Shown: positions 34,889 through 46,920 of the stretch, one piece after another
Layout: each line of letters begins with the position of its first letter
How positions within the stretch are numbered: the stretch's first letter is position 1
Notes under the pieces: model-generated
Database searches by the model: none
What the model was told of the DNA's origin: nothing
Seen by the model: the letters and a program-made list of their open reading frames with translations, nothing else
Assembly (NCBI GenBank): GCA_028583605.1
Contig: CM053331.1
Span: 33,877,818 to 33,941,817, forward strand
Origin: Dastarcus helophoroides
Lineage: Eukaryota; Arthropoda; Insecta; Coleoptera; Bothrideridae
Reading direction: 5' to 3'
DNA: 64,000 bases
Position numbers and translations under genes: made by a program

Positions 34889-35108
34889 GAAATTGTGACA
34901 CAACGACGTGTATGATTGGATGCGCGTTCGGGTGCGGCCGATCACGCACGAAGTGAATATTCTTAGTATATAAGGGTTAATTTTAAGATTAGATGTTAGT
35001 TTCTCTCTGAAGATGACAGCTTGGCTGTCGAAACGCGTTAGAGCAACCTTTGTTGTGTTTTTTAATTTTTCTTGGTTTCAGGGGACAAGTTCTGTGTTTC
35101 AATTTTTG
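34889..35108 (+). mobile_element. PLE 3' UTR and truncated pLTR, right end of locus 2
   Basis: It matches 26680 onward but stops at CAATTTTTG, lacking the last ~40 bp of the terminus (the AAGATAACCAAGGACCAGTCC part). The flank GGAATAAAATGG follows. Confidence 0.88.
34999..35047 (+). ncRNA. Candidate hammerhead ribozyme, downstream pLTR (locus 2)
   Basis: Identical motif to 24177-24225, 2613 bp after 32386. Confidence 0.62.
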
Positions 35109-35117
35109 GAATAAAAT
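35104..35117. repeat. PLE target-site duplication, right (locus 2)
   Basis: TTTTGGAATAAAAT, equal to 30158-30171. The satellite then continues (GG(T/A)AATTTGAGAACC) as in the uninterrupted unit at 21450-21480. Confidence 0.75.
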
Positions 35118-37097
35118 GGTAATTTGAGAACCAATGAAACGAATCAAAAATCGAGCAAAAGGATGAAACTTCAAAAAAATAATAAAAATTTTCCATACAA
35201 AGTTAAATTTTGAATAAAATAATCAAATTTTGACAATAGTGGTTTATGAAAAGGGCGAATTTTGAACAAAAAAATCGAAATTTTGAGAAAAAGGCGATCT
35301 TCGAAAAAAAGTTGACATATGTAGGATCATAAAAAAAGAAATTTCGAAAAGACGATTTTGAGAAATATATTGAAACTTCCAGAGAACGACCAATTTTAAG
35401 GAAAATATCTAAATTTCCAGAAACTTTGGGAATTTAGTCAAAATTTCTAGACATTGAGATTCTAAAATATCGAAGTTTTAGCAAAATAAACCTAAAATAA
35501 TGAAATTTCGAAAACCAAGTGACGGGAAACACTATTATTTTAAAAAGTTCGACTTTTTTTGAAAAGTTCGCCTCTTTCGAATTTTTCTAGCAGTTTCAAC
35601 ATTTTTAAAAATTTGGCTTCTTTAAAAAAAACTACTTTTTGCAAACTCTGTTTTTTCTGAAAATTTTACGTTTCACAAGTGGCGAATTCTTAGAATATTT
35701 CAATTTTTTTAATGGTTCTGAATTTTGAATTTTTCTCAAAATTTTGGCAATTTATTTTTGAAAATTTGAAATTTTTCTAAATAATGCTTTTGAAAACAAT
35801 TTTTTTATTTTAAAAAAAATCGATTTTCACTGGAAATTTTGAAAAAAATTAAAAAAATTCGAAATGTTTAAAATAGTCAAAATTTTCACCAAGATCGAAA
35901 TGTCGAAAGAAGTCGAATTTTCGAAATAAAAGTGAAATTAAATTAAATTAAAAAAAGTCGACATTTTCAAAAAAGCCGAAATTTTCGAAATTATTGAAAT
36001 TTGAAAAGAAAATAATAAATTTCAAGTAAGTTAATGATTTAAAAGGTCCAAATTAAAATTATTAAAAATAATTTTTAAAAATAATTAAAATTTTTAAATA
36101 AGTAGAATTTTAATTCAGTCGAAATTTTCGAAAATATTGAAATTTGAAAGGAAAGTCAAAATTTCCAAAAAAACGAAATTTTCAAAAAATATCGCAATTT
36201 TCAAAAGATTTTAAAAATCAAATTTTTCAGAGTCAATTTTCAAAGTTCTAAAAAATTGGAAGTGTCAAAAAAATGGATTTTTACAAAATAAAAATAATAA
36301 AAAGTTCAAATTTTCAAAAAAAGCTTCAAATTTTCAAAAAAACCTTCAAATTTTCAAAAATAATAAAATTTTCACAAAAATCAAAATTTTCACAAAAATC
36401 AAAATTTTCACAAAAATCAAAATTTTGAAAACTTGTTTATTCTTCTATTATGAAAATTTGAAATTTTTTAAAAAAAAATTTCGAATCCCAAAAATTTTGA
36501 CTTTTTATAGAAATTTCTGAAAATTCCCACTTTTTTAACAAGTTGGTTCTTATACATTGGTTCTTATGCATATTTGATGATTTTCCTGAAAAATTTGACT
36601 TTTTTTGAAGATTTTGTTTATTAAAAATTTTCCTTGTTGGAAATTTCAACTTTTTTGAAAATTTCCCTTCGTTTTTTTCCAAATTTCGAGTTTTTGTTTA
36701 ATATCTATGTTGAATTTACCTTGAAGTTTACTTTTTTAGAAAACTTGGGCTTTTCTCAAAGCATGAAAATTTTGACCTTTTTTCAAAAGTCCTATAAAAA
36801 TTTATTTGTTCTTTTTTAATCTTTTTATTAATCTTGACTCTTGAAATTTCGTCTTTTTAACTTTTTTCTTCTTTTTTAAATCTGACTTAAATCCTATTTT
36901 TTTAAAAATTTCAGTTGTTTTTGAAAATTTGATATTTTTCTAAATTTGGGCTGCTTGAAAGTTTTGATTTAATAAAAAATCGATTCTCGATTTTTATTGG
37001 AAATTTTGAAAAAGATTTGAAACATTTGAATAGTTTAAAATAAAAATTTTCACAAAGATCGAAATGTCGAAAGAAGTCGAATTTTCGAAATAAAAGT
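35109..37097. repeat. Satellite continuation and mixed A/T-rich repeats
   Basis: 35109-35540 continues the ~490-bp satellite. 35519-35760 is the reverse complement of about 13860-14095, with the landmarks GTGACGGGAAACACTATTATTTT and TTTACGTTTCACAAGT. Beyond that are A-rich and T-rich degenerate repeats, including four short copies of AAAATTTTCACAAAAATC at 36365-36425. The end reads AAGTGAGTCCGTTCCACCA, the last bases of a PLE terminus. Confidence 0.75.
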
Positions 37098-37603
37098 GAG
37101 TCCGTTCCACCAAAAAAAAAAGAAATAGTTAATAAAATTGATAAAAACAGTAGAGTACGTTGGTAACGCGTGAAGTTAACACGAAACCATAAGTTTACCC
37201 TCTATGCATGAGGTGGGCGTGAGGGCGGTCGACTTTCTTATTCATTAGTTGATGTGCCAGGTGCGGCTTTCAGGCAGGAGAGTATAGCCCTTGGTGTCTA
37301 TAATACCGTTCTTAATAAAGTGGGTCGTCGCTTTTAAGGGGTATGTATGTATAACGTTTTCTTTTGTGGAAATTTGTCGCCTGATGGCTATTAAAGAACT
37401 GCCTTCACTTTATCTTCTTTGCTACCACTCATTACTACTACTACTAGTGCTTTCGAGAATCAACGAAGAGGTGATTCGATTCATAAGTCAAAAATGTAGA
37501 TAACACCAACTACTTTGTTTAAATAATGATTTAAATATATGACAAACTGGGCTCGTTCACTTAAAATTAAAATAAAACTATGATATATATTTTTTTCTTT
37601 TTG
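37098..37603. other. Single-copy DNA with a dispersed repeat, no gene seen
   Basis: 37160-37215 resembles the GGTAACGC-type dispersed repeat at 16285. The rest (37220-37600) is not repeated here, and its open frames resemble no known protein. Confidence 0.45.
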
Positions 37604-37844
37604 GTGGAACGGACTGTCCTTGGTTATCTTCAAAAATTGAAATACAAATCTTATCCCCTGAAACCAAGAAAGATTAAAAAACATAACAAAGGTTGCTTCA
37701 AAGCTTTTCGACAGCCAAGCTGTCATCTTCAAAGACATTTCTCTGAAGATGATAGTTTGGCTGTCGAAACGCGTTAGAGCAACCTTTGTTGTGTTTTTTA
37801 ATCTTTCTTGGTTTCAGGGGACAAGATATGTATTTCAATTTCTA
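37604..37844. mobile_element. Palindromic PLE mini-element
   Basis: The terminal ~130 bp of the PLE appears inverted (37604-37735: TGGAACGGAC, CTTGGTTATCTTCAAAAATT, then the pLTR up to the hammerhead region). It is followed at once by the same end direct (37738-37844). The plus-strand ribozyme core is retained (CTGAAGA at 37743, GAAA at 37766); the minus-strand one is damaged (TTGAAGA). There is no coding capacity. Confidence 0.85.
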
Positions 37845-38870
37845 AAGCTATGACATAGAAGTTTTTTTTTAATTTTCAAACTGTAATATCAAAAATAAAA
37901 ATTTTGTAATTTGTAAATTAAAATTATTATTTCTAGTTTTTATATCTTTTGTATTTGTATACGATATAGTATTTGATTTAATCTATTTTGAGTTACTTCG
38001 ACTTTGAATGATTTTTGAGCTTTCGCCTAACTCTCTAGAGCTATCTCCGCTTAGGGAACGATGAGGTGACCGTAGACGGAAACGGCAGTAAAAACAAAAA
38101 TTCATATATCGCCTGCGTTTGAATTTTATGGAGAATACCCTATATTTACGTAATACAAAGACATAAGTCATGGTTACATCCAAACTTAAATTGATTAATG
38201 TTGAATACTCGACTATATAGCCGTTTATTTTTGTTCTATTTTGTAAGACAAGGTAATAAAACTCGTATCTAATTCCCGGCTATTTATTTATTGTAATTAA
38301 CCGATCCGCACCCAAGTTACAACAACCCTTGTATTCATTTATTGATCTGGTTACCTCTACAGTGGACGATAATTAAAAATAATTAGCATCGTCATTTCAT
38401 TCATTTACTTCAAGTCTATATTAGTTTGAATATTTGTGCAATCGCGGTATAAAATAATCAATTATTAACAAAAAGCTTGAGAAGGAATTAGTTTATCAGT
38501 TATTGATTGAAAGTGTATAGATCTGATTGAAATGTTTCAATTTGGACAAACTGAAAACTAAACTACCTAAAATAGTGTTTTCTTTATAAACTTGGTTGTT
38601 ATAACGATGTCATTTAAATGTTAATAGATTATAATTTCTGTTTACATAAAAGATTGGATAATAAAAAATATAGCCTATAAAGTTAGTTATGTTCTTCAAG
38701 AATATCGAAATCGATAAAACCTTGTTTAGTGTTGTTGTTACGTACAGAATTTATCGCATTTTACCTGCTACCACTTTCAACTCTACAACAGGACTCTGCA
38801 ATTAACGTAGTTTTGATTAGCACTTTTACTGAGTTTGTAAAGTCAACTTTTAACAGTGTATAGTTTAGAT
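37845..38870. other. Single-copy AT-rich DNA, no gene seen
   Basis: No repeat structure or convincing ORF. The minus-strand frame at 37983-38183 matches nothing recognisable. Confidence 0.4.
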
Positions 38871-39420
38871 GAAAAAAATGGTGAAATATTTCCAGCTGAA
38901 AGTCGAAATCTAAAGTCAATCTTTAGAAAAAAGTCGAAATGTTCACAAAACAGTCAAAATTCAGAAACAGTTTTGAGTTAAAATTTTAGAAAAAAAAGTC
39001 AATAGAACGAGTTGGGAAAAAATCTAGATAATCTAGAAAAAACACGAGAATAAAAACAAAATTTGGGTTGAAATTTCAAATTCGAAATTTAAAACGGTGG
39101 TTTTTTTTCGCCAAACAACCTTTTTCTAAAACTAACTTTGTAAATTAAGTTATTCGAAAATTTAAAATTTTTCTCAACATTTCGAATTTTTTTGAAAAAT
39201 ATCGAATTTTAAGTAATATTTCGATATTTTCCTAGAATTTCGAATTTTTACCAAAACTCGAATTTCCGTTAAAATTTCGAACGTTTCTCAATATTTTGAG
39301 TTTTTTTCTGCTAAGATCTTAAGTTTTTCACAAAATTTCTAATTTTCCTTAAAGTTTTGATTTAATTTTGGGGATGCTTTTACATTTATCCCAAAATTTC
39401 GAATTTTACTCAAAATTTTG
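38871..39420. repeat. Degenerate A/T-rich repeats
   Basis: AAATTTCGA-type phrases first on the A-rich and then on the T-rich strand, without a clear period. Confidence 0.6.
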
Positions 39421-40860
39421 AATTTCGTTTGCAAATCTCTTTTAATTCGATCTTTTCAAAAAAAAAACATTTCGATTCTTTTTGAAAATTTGAAATTTCT
39501 GAAAATCCCTACTTTTGAAAACATCGATTCTCTTCGCGTGTTTGATGTTTTTTTGATTCGACTTTTTTCAAAATCTTGACTTTTTCTCAAAATTTTGACT
39601 TGAAGCCGACTTTCTTTAAAATGACGACTTTTTTTGAAAAGTTTGCCTTCGATTTTTATTTATTATTTTTGAAAATGTTGACCTTTTTTGATAGTTCCAC
39701 TCGAAATTTCAACTTCTTTTGCAAATCTCTTTCAATTCGATCTTTTCAAAACATTTCAATTGTTTTTTGAAAATTTGAAATTTCTGAAAGTTTCGACTTT
39801 TGAAAACATGGATTCTCTTCGCGTGTTTGATGTTTTTTTGATTCGACTTTTTTCAAAATCTTGACTTTTTCTCAAAATTTTGACTTGAAGCCGACTTTCT
39901 TTAAAATGACGACTTTCTTTTGAAAAGTTTGCCTTCGATTTTTTTATTATATTTGAAAATGTTGACCTTTTTTGATAGTTTTACTCGAAATTTCAACTTC
40001 TTTTGCAAATCTCTTTCAATTCGATCTTTTCAAAACATTTCAATTCTTTTTGAAAATTTAAAATTTATGAAAGTCCCTACTTTAGAAAACATCGATCCTC
40101 TTCGCGTATTTGAGGTTTTTTTTAATTCGACTTTTTTCAAAATCTTGACTTTTTCTCAAAATTTTGACTTGAAGTCGACTTTTTTTAAAATGACGACTTT
40201 TTTTTTTAAAATTTTGTCTTCGATTTTTATTTATTATTTTTGAAAATGTTGACCTTTTTTGACAGTTTTATTCGAAATTTCAACTTCTTTTGCGAATCTC
40301 TTTCAATTCGATCTTTTCAAAATATTTCAATTTTTTTTTAAAATTTGAAATTTCTAAAAATCTCGACTTTTGAAAACATCGATCCTCTTCGCGTGTTTGA
40401 TGTTTTTTTTAATTCGACTTTTTTCAAAATCTTGACTTTTTCTCAAAATTTTGACTTGAAGTCGACTTTATTTAAAATGACGACTTTTTTTTTGAAAAGT
40501 TTACCTTCGAATTTTTTTTAAAATTCTTAGACGTTGTTCGACTTTTTTTTAAATATGTCGTCTTTATTTTGCAAATCTCTTTTTGAATTCAATCTTTTCA
40601 AAACATTTCAACTCTTTTTGAAAATTTGAAATTTCTGAAAATCTCGACTTTTGAAAACATCGATTCTCTTCGCGTGTTTGATGTTTTTTTTAATTCGACT
40701 TTTTTCAAAATCTTGATTTTTTGTCAAAATTTTGACTTGAAGTCGACTTTCTTTAAAATGACGACTTTTTTTTGAAAAGATTGCTTACGAGTTTTATTGA
40801 AAATTCTCAAACATTGTTCGATTTTTTCAAATTTTTTCATTTTTTGCTAATTTCCACTTT
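39421..40860. repeat. ~284-bp tandem satellite, about five copies
   Basis: The landmark TCTTCGCGT(G/A)TTTGA occurs at 39531, 39816, 40099, 40386 and 40667, spacings 281-287. Each unit also holds TCAAAATCTTGACTTTTTCTC and ACTTGAAG(C/T)CGACTTT. Copies differ mainly by indels in T runs. Confidence 0.9.
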
Positions 40861-41376
40861 TTTTAAATGTTAACTTATTTTATTAATTGCTAGACTTTCA
40901 TAGTTTCGATTTTCTTTCGAATTTTAATTTATTTTCTGAATTATAAGTTTTTTAAAAACATTTTTCAAAATATTGAATTTTTCTACAAATGTGAACATAT
41001 TGAAAAATTAACTTTTGAAAATTTCTCCCCTTTTTGTGAAAATTACCACCTTTACCTTTTACCAACTTATGACCTTTCTTAAAAATTGTAACTTTTTTTT
41101 CAAATATTTCGACTCAAAGTTTAGTAAATTGAATTTTATTTGAAAACGATTTTTATTAATTGCCACTTTTTTAAAATTGGATTTTTCTCAAAATTTCTAC
41201 ATTTTCATCTTTTTTACAGAATTTTCTCTCTTTTTGAAGATTTCGTTCTTTTTTTTTATAAAAATTGCAACTTTTTCTCGAAGTTATAACTTTTTGAGAA
41301 TTTAATTTTTTTTGACAATTTCTCCCTTTTTTTAAAATTTTAATCTTGACAGGTTTGGTTTTTTGCCATTTGTTTA
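40861..41376. repeat. Degenerate T-rich repeats
   Basis: Same general composition as the flanking arrays, with no clear period and no gene. Confidence 0.55.
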
Positions 41377-41609
41377 AAAACTGAAACACAGAACTTGTCC
41401 CCTGAAACCAAGAAAAATTAAAAAACACAACAAAGGTTGCTCTAACGCGTTTCGACAGCGGAGCAGAGAGTTTCTCTCTGAAGATGACAGCTTGGCTGTC
41501 GAAACGCGTTAGAGCAACCTTTGTTGCGTTTTTTAATTTTTCTTGGTTTCAGGGGACAAGTTCTGTGTTTCAATTTTTGAAAATAACCAAGGACCAGTCC
41601 GTTCCATCA
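41377..41609. mobile_element. Palindromic PLE mini-element with intact ribozyme core
   Basis: Inverted PLE end (41377-41459) and direct PLE end (41469-41609: pLTR from the ribozyme to GGACCAGTCCGTTCCATCAA), with only a few bases between. It is nearly identical to the active-looking element and to the ends at 26790-26935, so it is younger than the other mini-elements. Confidence 0.88.
41470..41518 (+). ncRNA. Candidate hammerhead ribozyme in mini-element
   Basis: Same bases as 24177-24225: stem I CTCT/AGAG, CTGAAGA, the GACAGC hairpin and GAAA are all preserved in an element without an ORF. Confidence 0.6.
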
Positions 41610-41699
41610 AAAAAAAAATTTGTTTAAAAGTTTTATTTTTTTTTTAATTTTGTTTTATTGGAAATGTTGACTTGTACGACTTTTGGTAAAATTTCGATG

Positions 41700-44620
41700 T
41701 TTTTTAAATATTGAACATCTTTGAAAATTTTGACCTTTTTCAATATTTCAATCGATTTTAAACATTTCGAATTTTTCTTGAAAATGGCAACCCTTTTTGA
41801 ATATCTAACTTTTTTTTAATTTCTACTGTTTTGCAAACTTGGCCCTTTTAAAATTTCGAGTTTTTATGAAAATTACTTTAGACGACTCTTTTCAAAGTTT
41901 CGACATTCCCAAATTTCTTTCTTTTTTTCAAAATTGCACTTAACTTGTTTTTAATTGTATTTTTTTTTTGAAAATTCAACTGTTGCTATATTTTTTGTAT
42001 ATTTCCACATTTTAAATACTTCGAATTTTCCTTGAAAATTGCTACTTTTTTGAATAATTATCTTTTTTTAAACGACTTTTTTTCAAAGTTTCAACATTCC
42101 CAAATTTCTTTCTTTTCTCAAAATTGCATTTAACTTGTTTTTGATTGTAATTTTATTTGAAATTTCAGCTTTTTTTTGTATTTTACCCGATTTTAAATAT
42201 TTCGAATTTTTCTTGAAAAGTGCTACTTTTTTGAATACTTTTTTTTTAATTTCGTTTTTGCAAATTTGACCTTTTTTGAAATTGTAACTATTTTTGAAAA
42301 ATACATTAAACGACTTCTTTTCAAAGTTTCAACATTCCCAAATTTCTTTCTTTTTACAAAATTGCACTTAACTTGTTTTTGGTTGTAATTTTATTTGAAA
42401 TTTCAGCTATTTTTTTTTGTATTTTACTCGATTTTAAATATTTCGAATTTTTCTTGAAAATTGCTACTCTTTTGAATACTTTTTTTTTAATTTCGTTTTT
42501 GTAAATTTGGCCTTTTTTGAAATTGTAACTAAGTTTGAAAATTACATTAAACGACTTCTTTTCAAAGTTTCAACATTCCCAAATTTCTTTCTTTTCTCAA
42601 AATTGCACTTAACTTGTTTTTGATTGTAATTTTATTTGAAATTTCAGCTATTTTTTTTTTTGTATTTTACCCGATTTTAAATATTTCGAATTTTTCTTGA
42701 AAATTGCTACTTTTTTGAATACTTTTTTTTTAATTTCGTTTTTGCAAATTTGGCCTTTTTTGAAATTGTAACTATTTTTGAAAATTACATTAAACGACTT
42801 CTTTTCAAAGTTTCAACATTCCCAATTTTCTTCCTTTCTTCAAAACTTGCACTTTACTTGTTTTTGGTTGTAATTTTTTTTTGAAATTTCAATTATTTCT
42901 ATTTTTTTTTGTACTTGTCCCGATTTTAAATACTTCTTGAAAATTGCTACTCTTTTGAATATTTATCTTTTTTTTTTAATTTCTTTTTTGCAAAATTTTG
43001 AAATTTTGACTTTTTTTGAAAATGACATTAAACGACTTTTTTTCAAAGTTTCAACATTACCAAATTTCTTTCTTTTCTTAAAATTGTACTTAACTTGTTT
43101 TTGATTGTAATTTTATTTGAAATTTCAGCTATTTTTTTTTGTATTTTACCCGATTATAAATATTTCGAATTTTTCTTGAAAATTGCTACTTTTTTGAATA
43201 CTTTTTTTTTAATTTCGTTTTTGCAAATTTGGCCTTTTTTGAAATTGTAACTGTTTTTGAAAATTACATTAAACGACTTCTTTTCAAAGTTTCAACATTC
43301 CCAAATTTCTTTCTTTTCTCAAAATTGCACTTAACTTGTTTTTGATTGTAATTTTATTTGAAATTTCAGCTATTTTTTTTGTATTTTACCCGATTTTAAA
43401 TATTTCGAATTTTTCTTGAAAATTGCTACTTTTTTCAATACTTTTTTTTTAATTTCGTTTTTGCAAATTTGGCCTTTTTTGAAATTGTAACTATTTTTGA
43501 AAATTACATTAAACGACTTCTTTTCAAAGTTTCAACATTCCCAAATTTCTTTCTTTTTACAAAATTGCACTTAACTTGTTTTTGATTGTAATTTTATTTG
43601 AAATTTCAGCTATTTTTTTTTTGTATTTTACCCGATTGTAAATATTTCGAATTTTTCTTGAAAATTGCTACTTTTTTGAATACTTTTTTTTTAATTTCGT
43701 TTTTGCAAATTTGGCCTTTTTTGAAATTGTAACTTGTTTCGAAAATTACATTAAACGACTTCTTTTCCAAGTGTCTACATTCCCAAATTTCTTTCTTTTG
43801 TCAAAATTGCACATAACTTGTTTTTGTTTGTAATTTTATTTAAAATTTCAGCTATTTTTTTTGTATTTCTCCCGATTTTAAATATTTCGAATTTTTCTTG
43901 AAAATTGCTACTTTTTTGAATACTTTTTTTTTAATTTCGTTTTTGCAAATTTGGCCTTTTTTGAAATTGTAACTATTTTTAAAAATTACATTAAACAACT
44001 TCTTTTCAAAGTTTCAACATTCCCAAATTTGTTTCTTTTCTCAAAATTGCATTTAACTTGTTTTTGATTGTAATTTTATTTGAAATTTCAGCTATTTTTT
44101 TTGTATTTTACCCGATTTTAAATATTTCGAATTTTTCTTGAAAATTGCTACTTTTTTGAATACTTTTTTTTTAATTTCGTTTTTGCAAATTTGGCCTTTT
44201 TTGAAATTGTAACTAATTTTGAAAATTACATTAAACGACTTCTTTTCAAAGTTTCAACATTCCCAAACTTCTTTCTTTTCTCAAAATTGCACTTAACTTA
44301 TTTTTGATTGTAATTTTATTTGAAATTTCAGCTATGTTTTTTTGTATTTTACCCGATTTTAAATATTTCGAATTTTTCTTGAAAATTGCTACTTTTTTGA
44401 ATACTTTTTTAAATTTCGTCTTGAAAATTTGGCCTTTTTTGAAATTGTAGCTATTTTTGAAAATTACATTAAACGACTTGATTTCAAAGTTTCAATATTC
44501 CCAAATTTCTTCCTTTTTGCAAAACTTACACTTGTTTTTGATTCTAATTTTTTTTTTGAAATTTCAACTGTTCCTATTTTTTTAGTATTTTCCATCCCTA
44601 ATAAAGTTCATCTTATTCTA
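41700..44620. repeat. ~240-bp tandem satellite, about twelve copies
   Basis: The landmark AAACGACTTCTTTTCAAAG (or variants) occurs near 41881, 42073, 42308, 42550, 42791, 43030, 43272, 43512, 43754, 43994, 44236 and 44471. Spacing is about 235-243 after a shorter first interval. Units share AACTTGTTTTTGATTGTAAT, ATTTTACCCGATTTTAAAT and GCAAATTTGGCC. The middle units are the most alike and the edge units are more diverged, as expected for an array homogenised by unequal exchange. Confidence 0.92.
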
Positions 44621-44990
44621 TGATTTTTTTGATTATTTATGAAAAAAGTTAGGACAGTAAAAGACTATTTATCTAAGGTTTAAACTGCCATTCCCTTGTA
44701 ATTTCGAAACTCAATTTTCGTAATTCAGTGTTTTAATATAAATTTCGAAATTCGAACATTTTTCTGAAAATTTCGTATTTCAAATTGCAATTTTTAAACA
44801 TACGAGAAGTTTTTTTTACAATATTTGAATTCTTTTGAAATTTCAGTATGTATTTGTAATTCAAATCAGGAATATTCAAATATTTCTTAAACTCAAAAAC
44901 GAATGTCAACTTTTTCTAAAAATTTTTTGAACTTTGGATTTACAATTTTAAAGAAAAGTCCAAATTTTAGTATCAATAACAGTTTTTTTT
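44621..44990. other. AT-rich spacer, no gene seen
   Basis: Weak AAATTTCGA-type phrases, with no period and no ORF of note. Confidence 0.4.
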
Positions 44991-45216
44991 GTGGAACGGA
45001 CTGGTCCTTGGTTATCTTCAAAAATTGAAATACAAATCTTGTCCCTGAAATCAAGAAATATTAAAAAACACAACAGAGGTTGCGATAGTCAAGTTATCAT
45101 CTCAGCAGTATCTCTCTCAAGATGACAGCTCGGTTATCGAAACGCGTTAGAGCAACCCTTGTTGTGTTTTTTAATCTTTCTTGGTTTCAGGGGACAAGAT
45201 TTGTATTTCAATTTTT
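44991..45216. mobile_element. Palindromic PLE mini-element, decayed
   Basis: Inverted terminus (GTGGAACGGACTGGTCC onward) to about 45105, then the direct end to 45216. The plus-strand core reads CTCAAGA rather than CTGAAGA, which should abolish ribozyme activity. Confidence 0.85.
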
Positions 45217-46369
45217 AATAACAGAAGTTTTGCCTTTAATCGAATTATTTCTAAAAAAAATTCTTCTTAAATGTAGCCTAAATATTTAGGTGAGCAATGC
45301 TTCCACATAAATATAATTCCTGTATTTCGAAAATGGCTCTAACGATTCGAATCAAATTTCGTCTTTAGATAAGGTTTTGCTTTTAAAGTTTACCTGTTCA
45401 AAAGTCATTTTTGAAAAAATTCTATCCTAGACAAAAACGCCATTTTACATCTCGTAAATCTTTAAGATACTTGCATTGTTGCTGGTACCTCATACTTATC
45501 TCGAAATAGAATTTGGTACATTTTTTTCGTGATTATTCACGACAAAATCGGTTTTTCGTATATCCGGCACATCGAGCATTTGCCCAAATTTCCCTATCGA
45601 CCCTCTGAGTGTAAGTAAAGTAAAGTGAGTGAAGTAAAGTTCATATTTTTCTTTATTTTGCAAACACATTAACAGTTTAAATTGAGGACTTTTTTGGTGA
45701 AATGGACTTTATCATATAAAGATTTCGTTAACTAAGGCAACGTTAACCGATATATGTATAACTGCACATAACTGAATTTAATTTCAAATTCAAAGATTTT
45801 CTGGTGTTTGGGGGGCTTGCAAATAAAAGTCCCATTCTATAAGAGTACCCAAAGTTTCAGATTGATTCTCTTTATTTGAAATTAGTTGCTTGAAATAATT
45901 TTGATGTAGTTTTCATTAGATTTATCAACCTCTTATTTGTAGCTTATTGTTTAGTAAACCCAATTAATATTCAGCGAATGTTAAGCAATAAGGTGCGACT
46001 GAATGAAGTAATAAACAAAAATAATTTCATATAAAGACTTAAGCGTTCGTAACCACCATTAATTTCGCTCGGTATTTGATCGAACCTGCGATAAAAAAAT
46101 CTCACTTGTAATATGTATTTTTAAATGTAAAATGTTGACCATCAACAAACTTTTAAACTTCTAAAAGTTCTGCAACCATAATTAAAAAAAAAACTTTGTT
46201 ACTATAGGATTAAACTTCACAAATACCCCAAGACAATAATTAAACCGGTATCATTACATAGGTCGCTGTTACACACTTTAATAATTTAACGGATCAATTC
46301 CTAGCAATCCAATAAAACGTTCAAATCGATAAAAAAAAACTGAACAAACCCCAGTGTCACATTTTCAGG
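45217..46369. other. Single-copy AT-rich DNA, no gene seen
   Basis: No repeats shared with the rest of the window apart from a short AGTAAAGT run near 45613-45640. No convincing ORF. Confidence 0.4.
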
Positions 46370-46920
46370 CGATCACCCGAAACGGCACAAGTGGATGGGG
46401 GCACCGCGGCCGCGACGAATTTCGCACACCTCGCAACGTTCGCGAACAATTGCCGAAAGAAAACCGACGGGTGACATCTAAACGTCTAACCACTATCATC
46501 ACACAATAATCTACCTTCGGTGGTAGTTTGTATTATTAGGGGCGTCGGAGACGTCCGAACGTCCGCGGAACATGTCGACCGAACGCGTGGCCATACAGGA
46601 TGCAAATGTGTTTTGTGTTTCCCGGTTGGATTTTCACTATCGAAATGTCGAGGGTTTTTTTTGTTGGTCGTTCGCCAAGAAGCCCGGGAAAGTCTTAGAT
46701 TTTCGGGTTTATCAGGGCGAGGAAGCGACGTCGTGTCTAGAAGTTTGCCATGCGGAGGCTCGATCCCCCTCCAGTTTATGGTTGTTTTAGTGGATATTGA
46801 TTCCATTAATATTTATTTATTTCAAGAGTCAATGCTCCAATACCGCAGTGTACTGACAACATTTGTATTTAAATTAATTTGCCAAAGGAGACCTACTTTT
46901 TTCTTGCGGTGTGCTTAAAG
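46370..46920. promoter_or_regulatory. CpG-rich single-copy island (possible promoter or exon)
   Basis: The GC- and CpG-richest stretch of the window (for example CACCGCGGCCGCGACGAA and CGTCGGAGACGTCCGAACG). Overlapping frames are open on both strands (46486-46806 minus, 46520-46918 plus), but neither resembles a known protein and no splice pattern could be confirmed. It may be a first exon or promoter of a host gene, or simply a GC-rich island. Confidence 0.25.
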
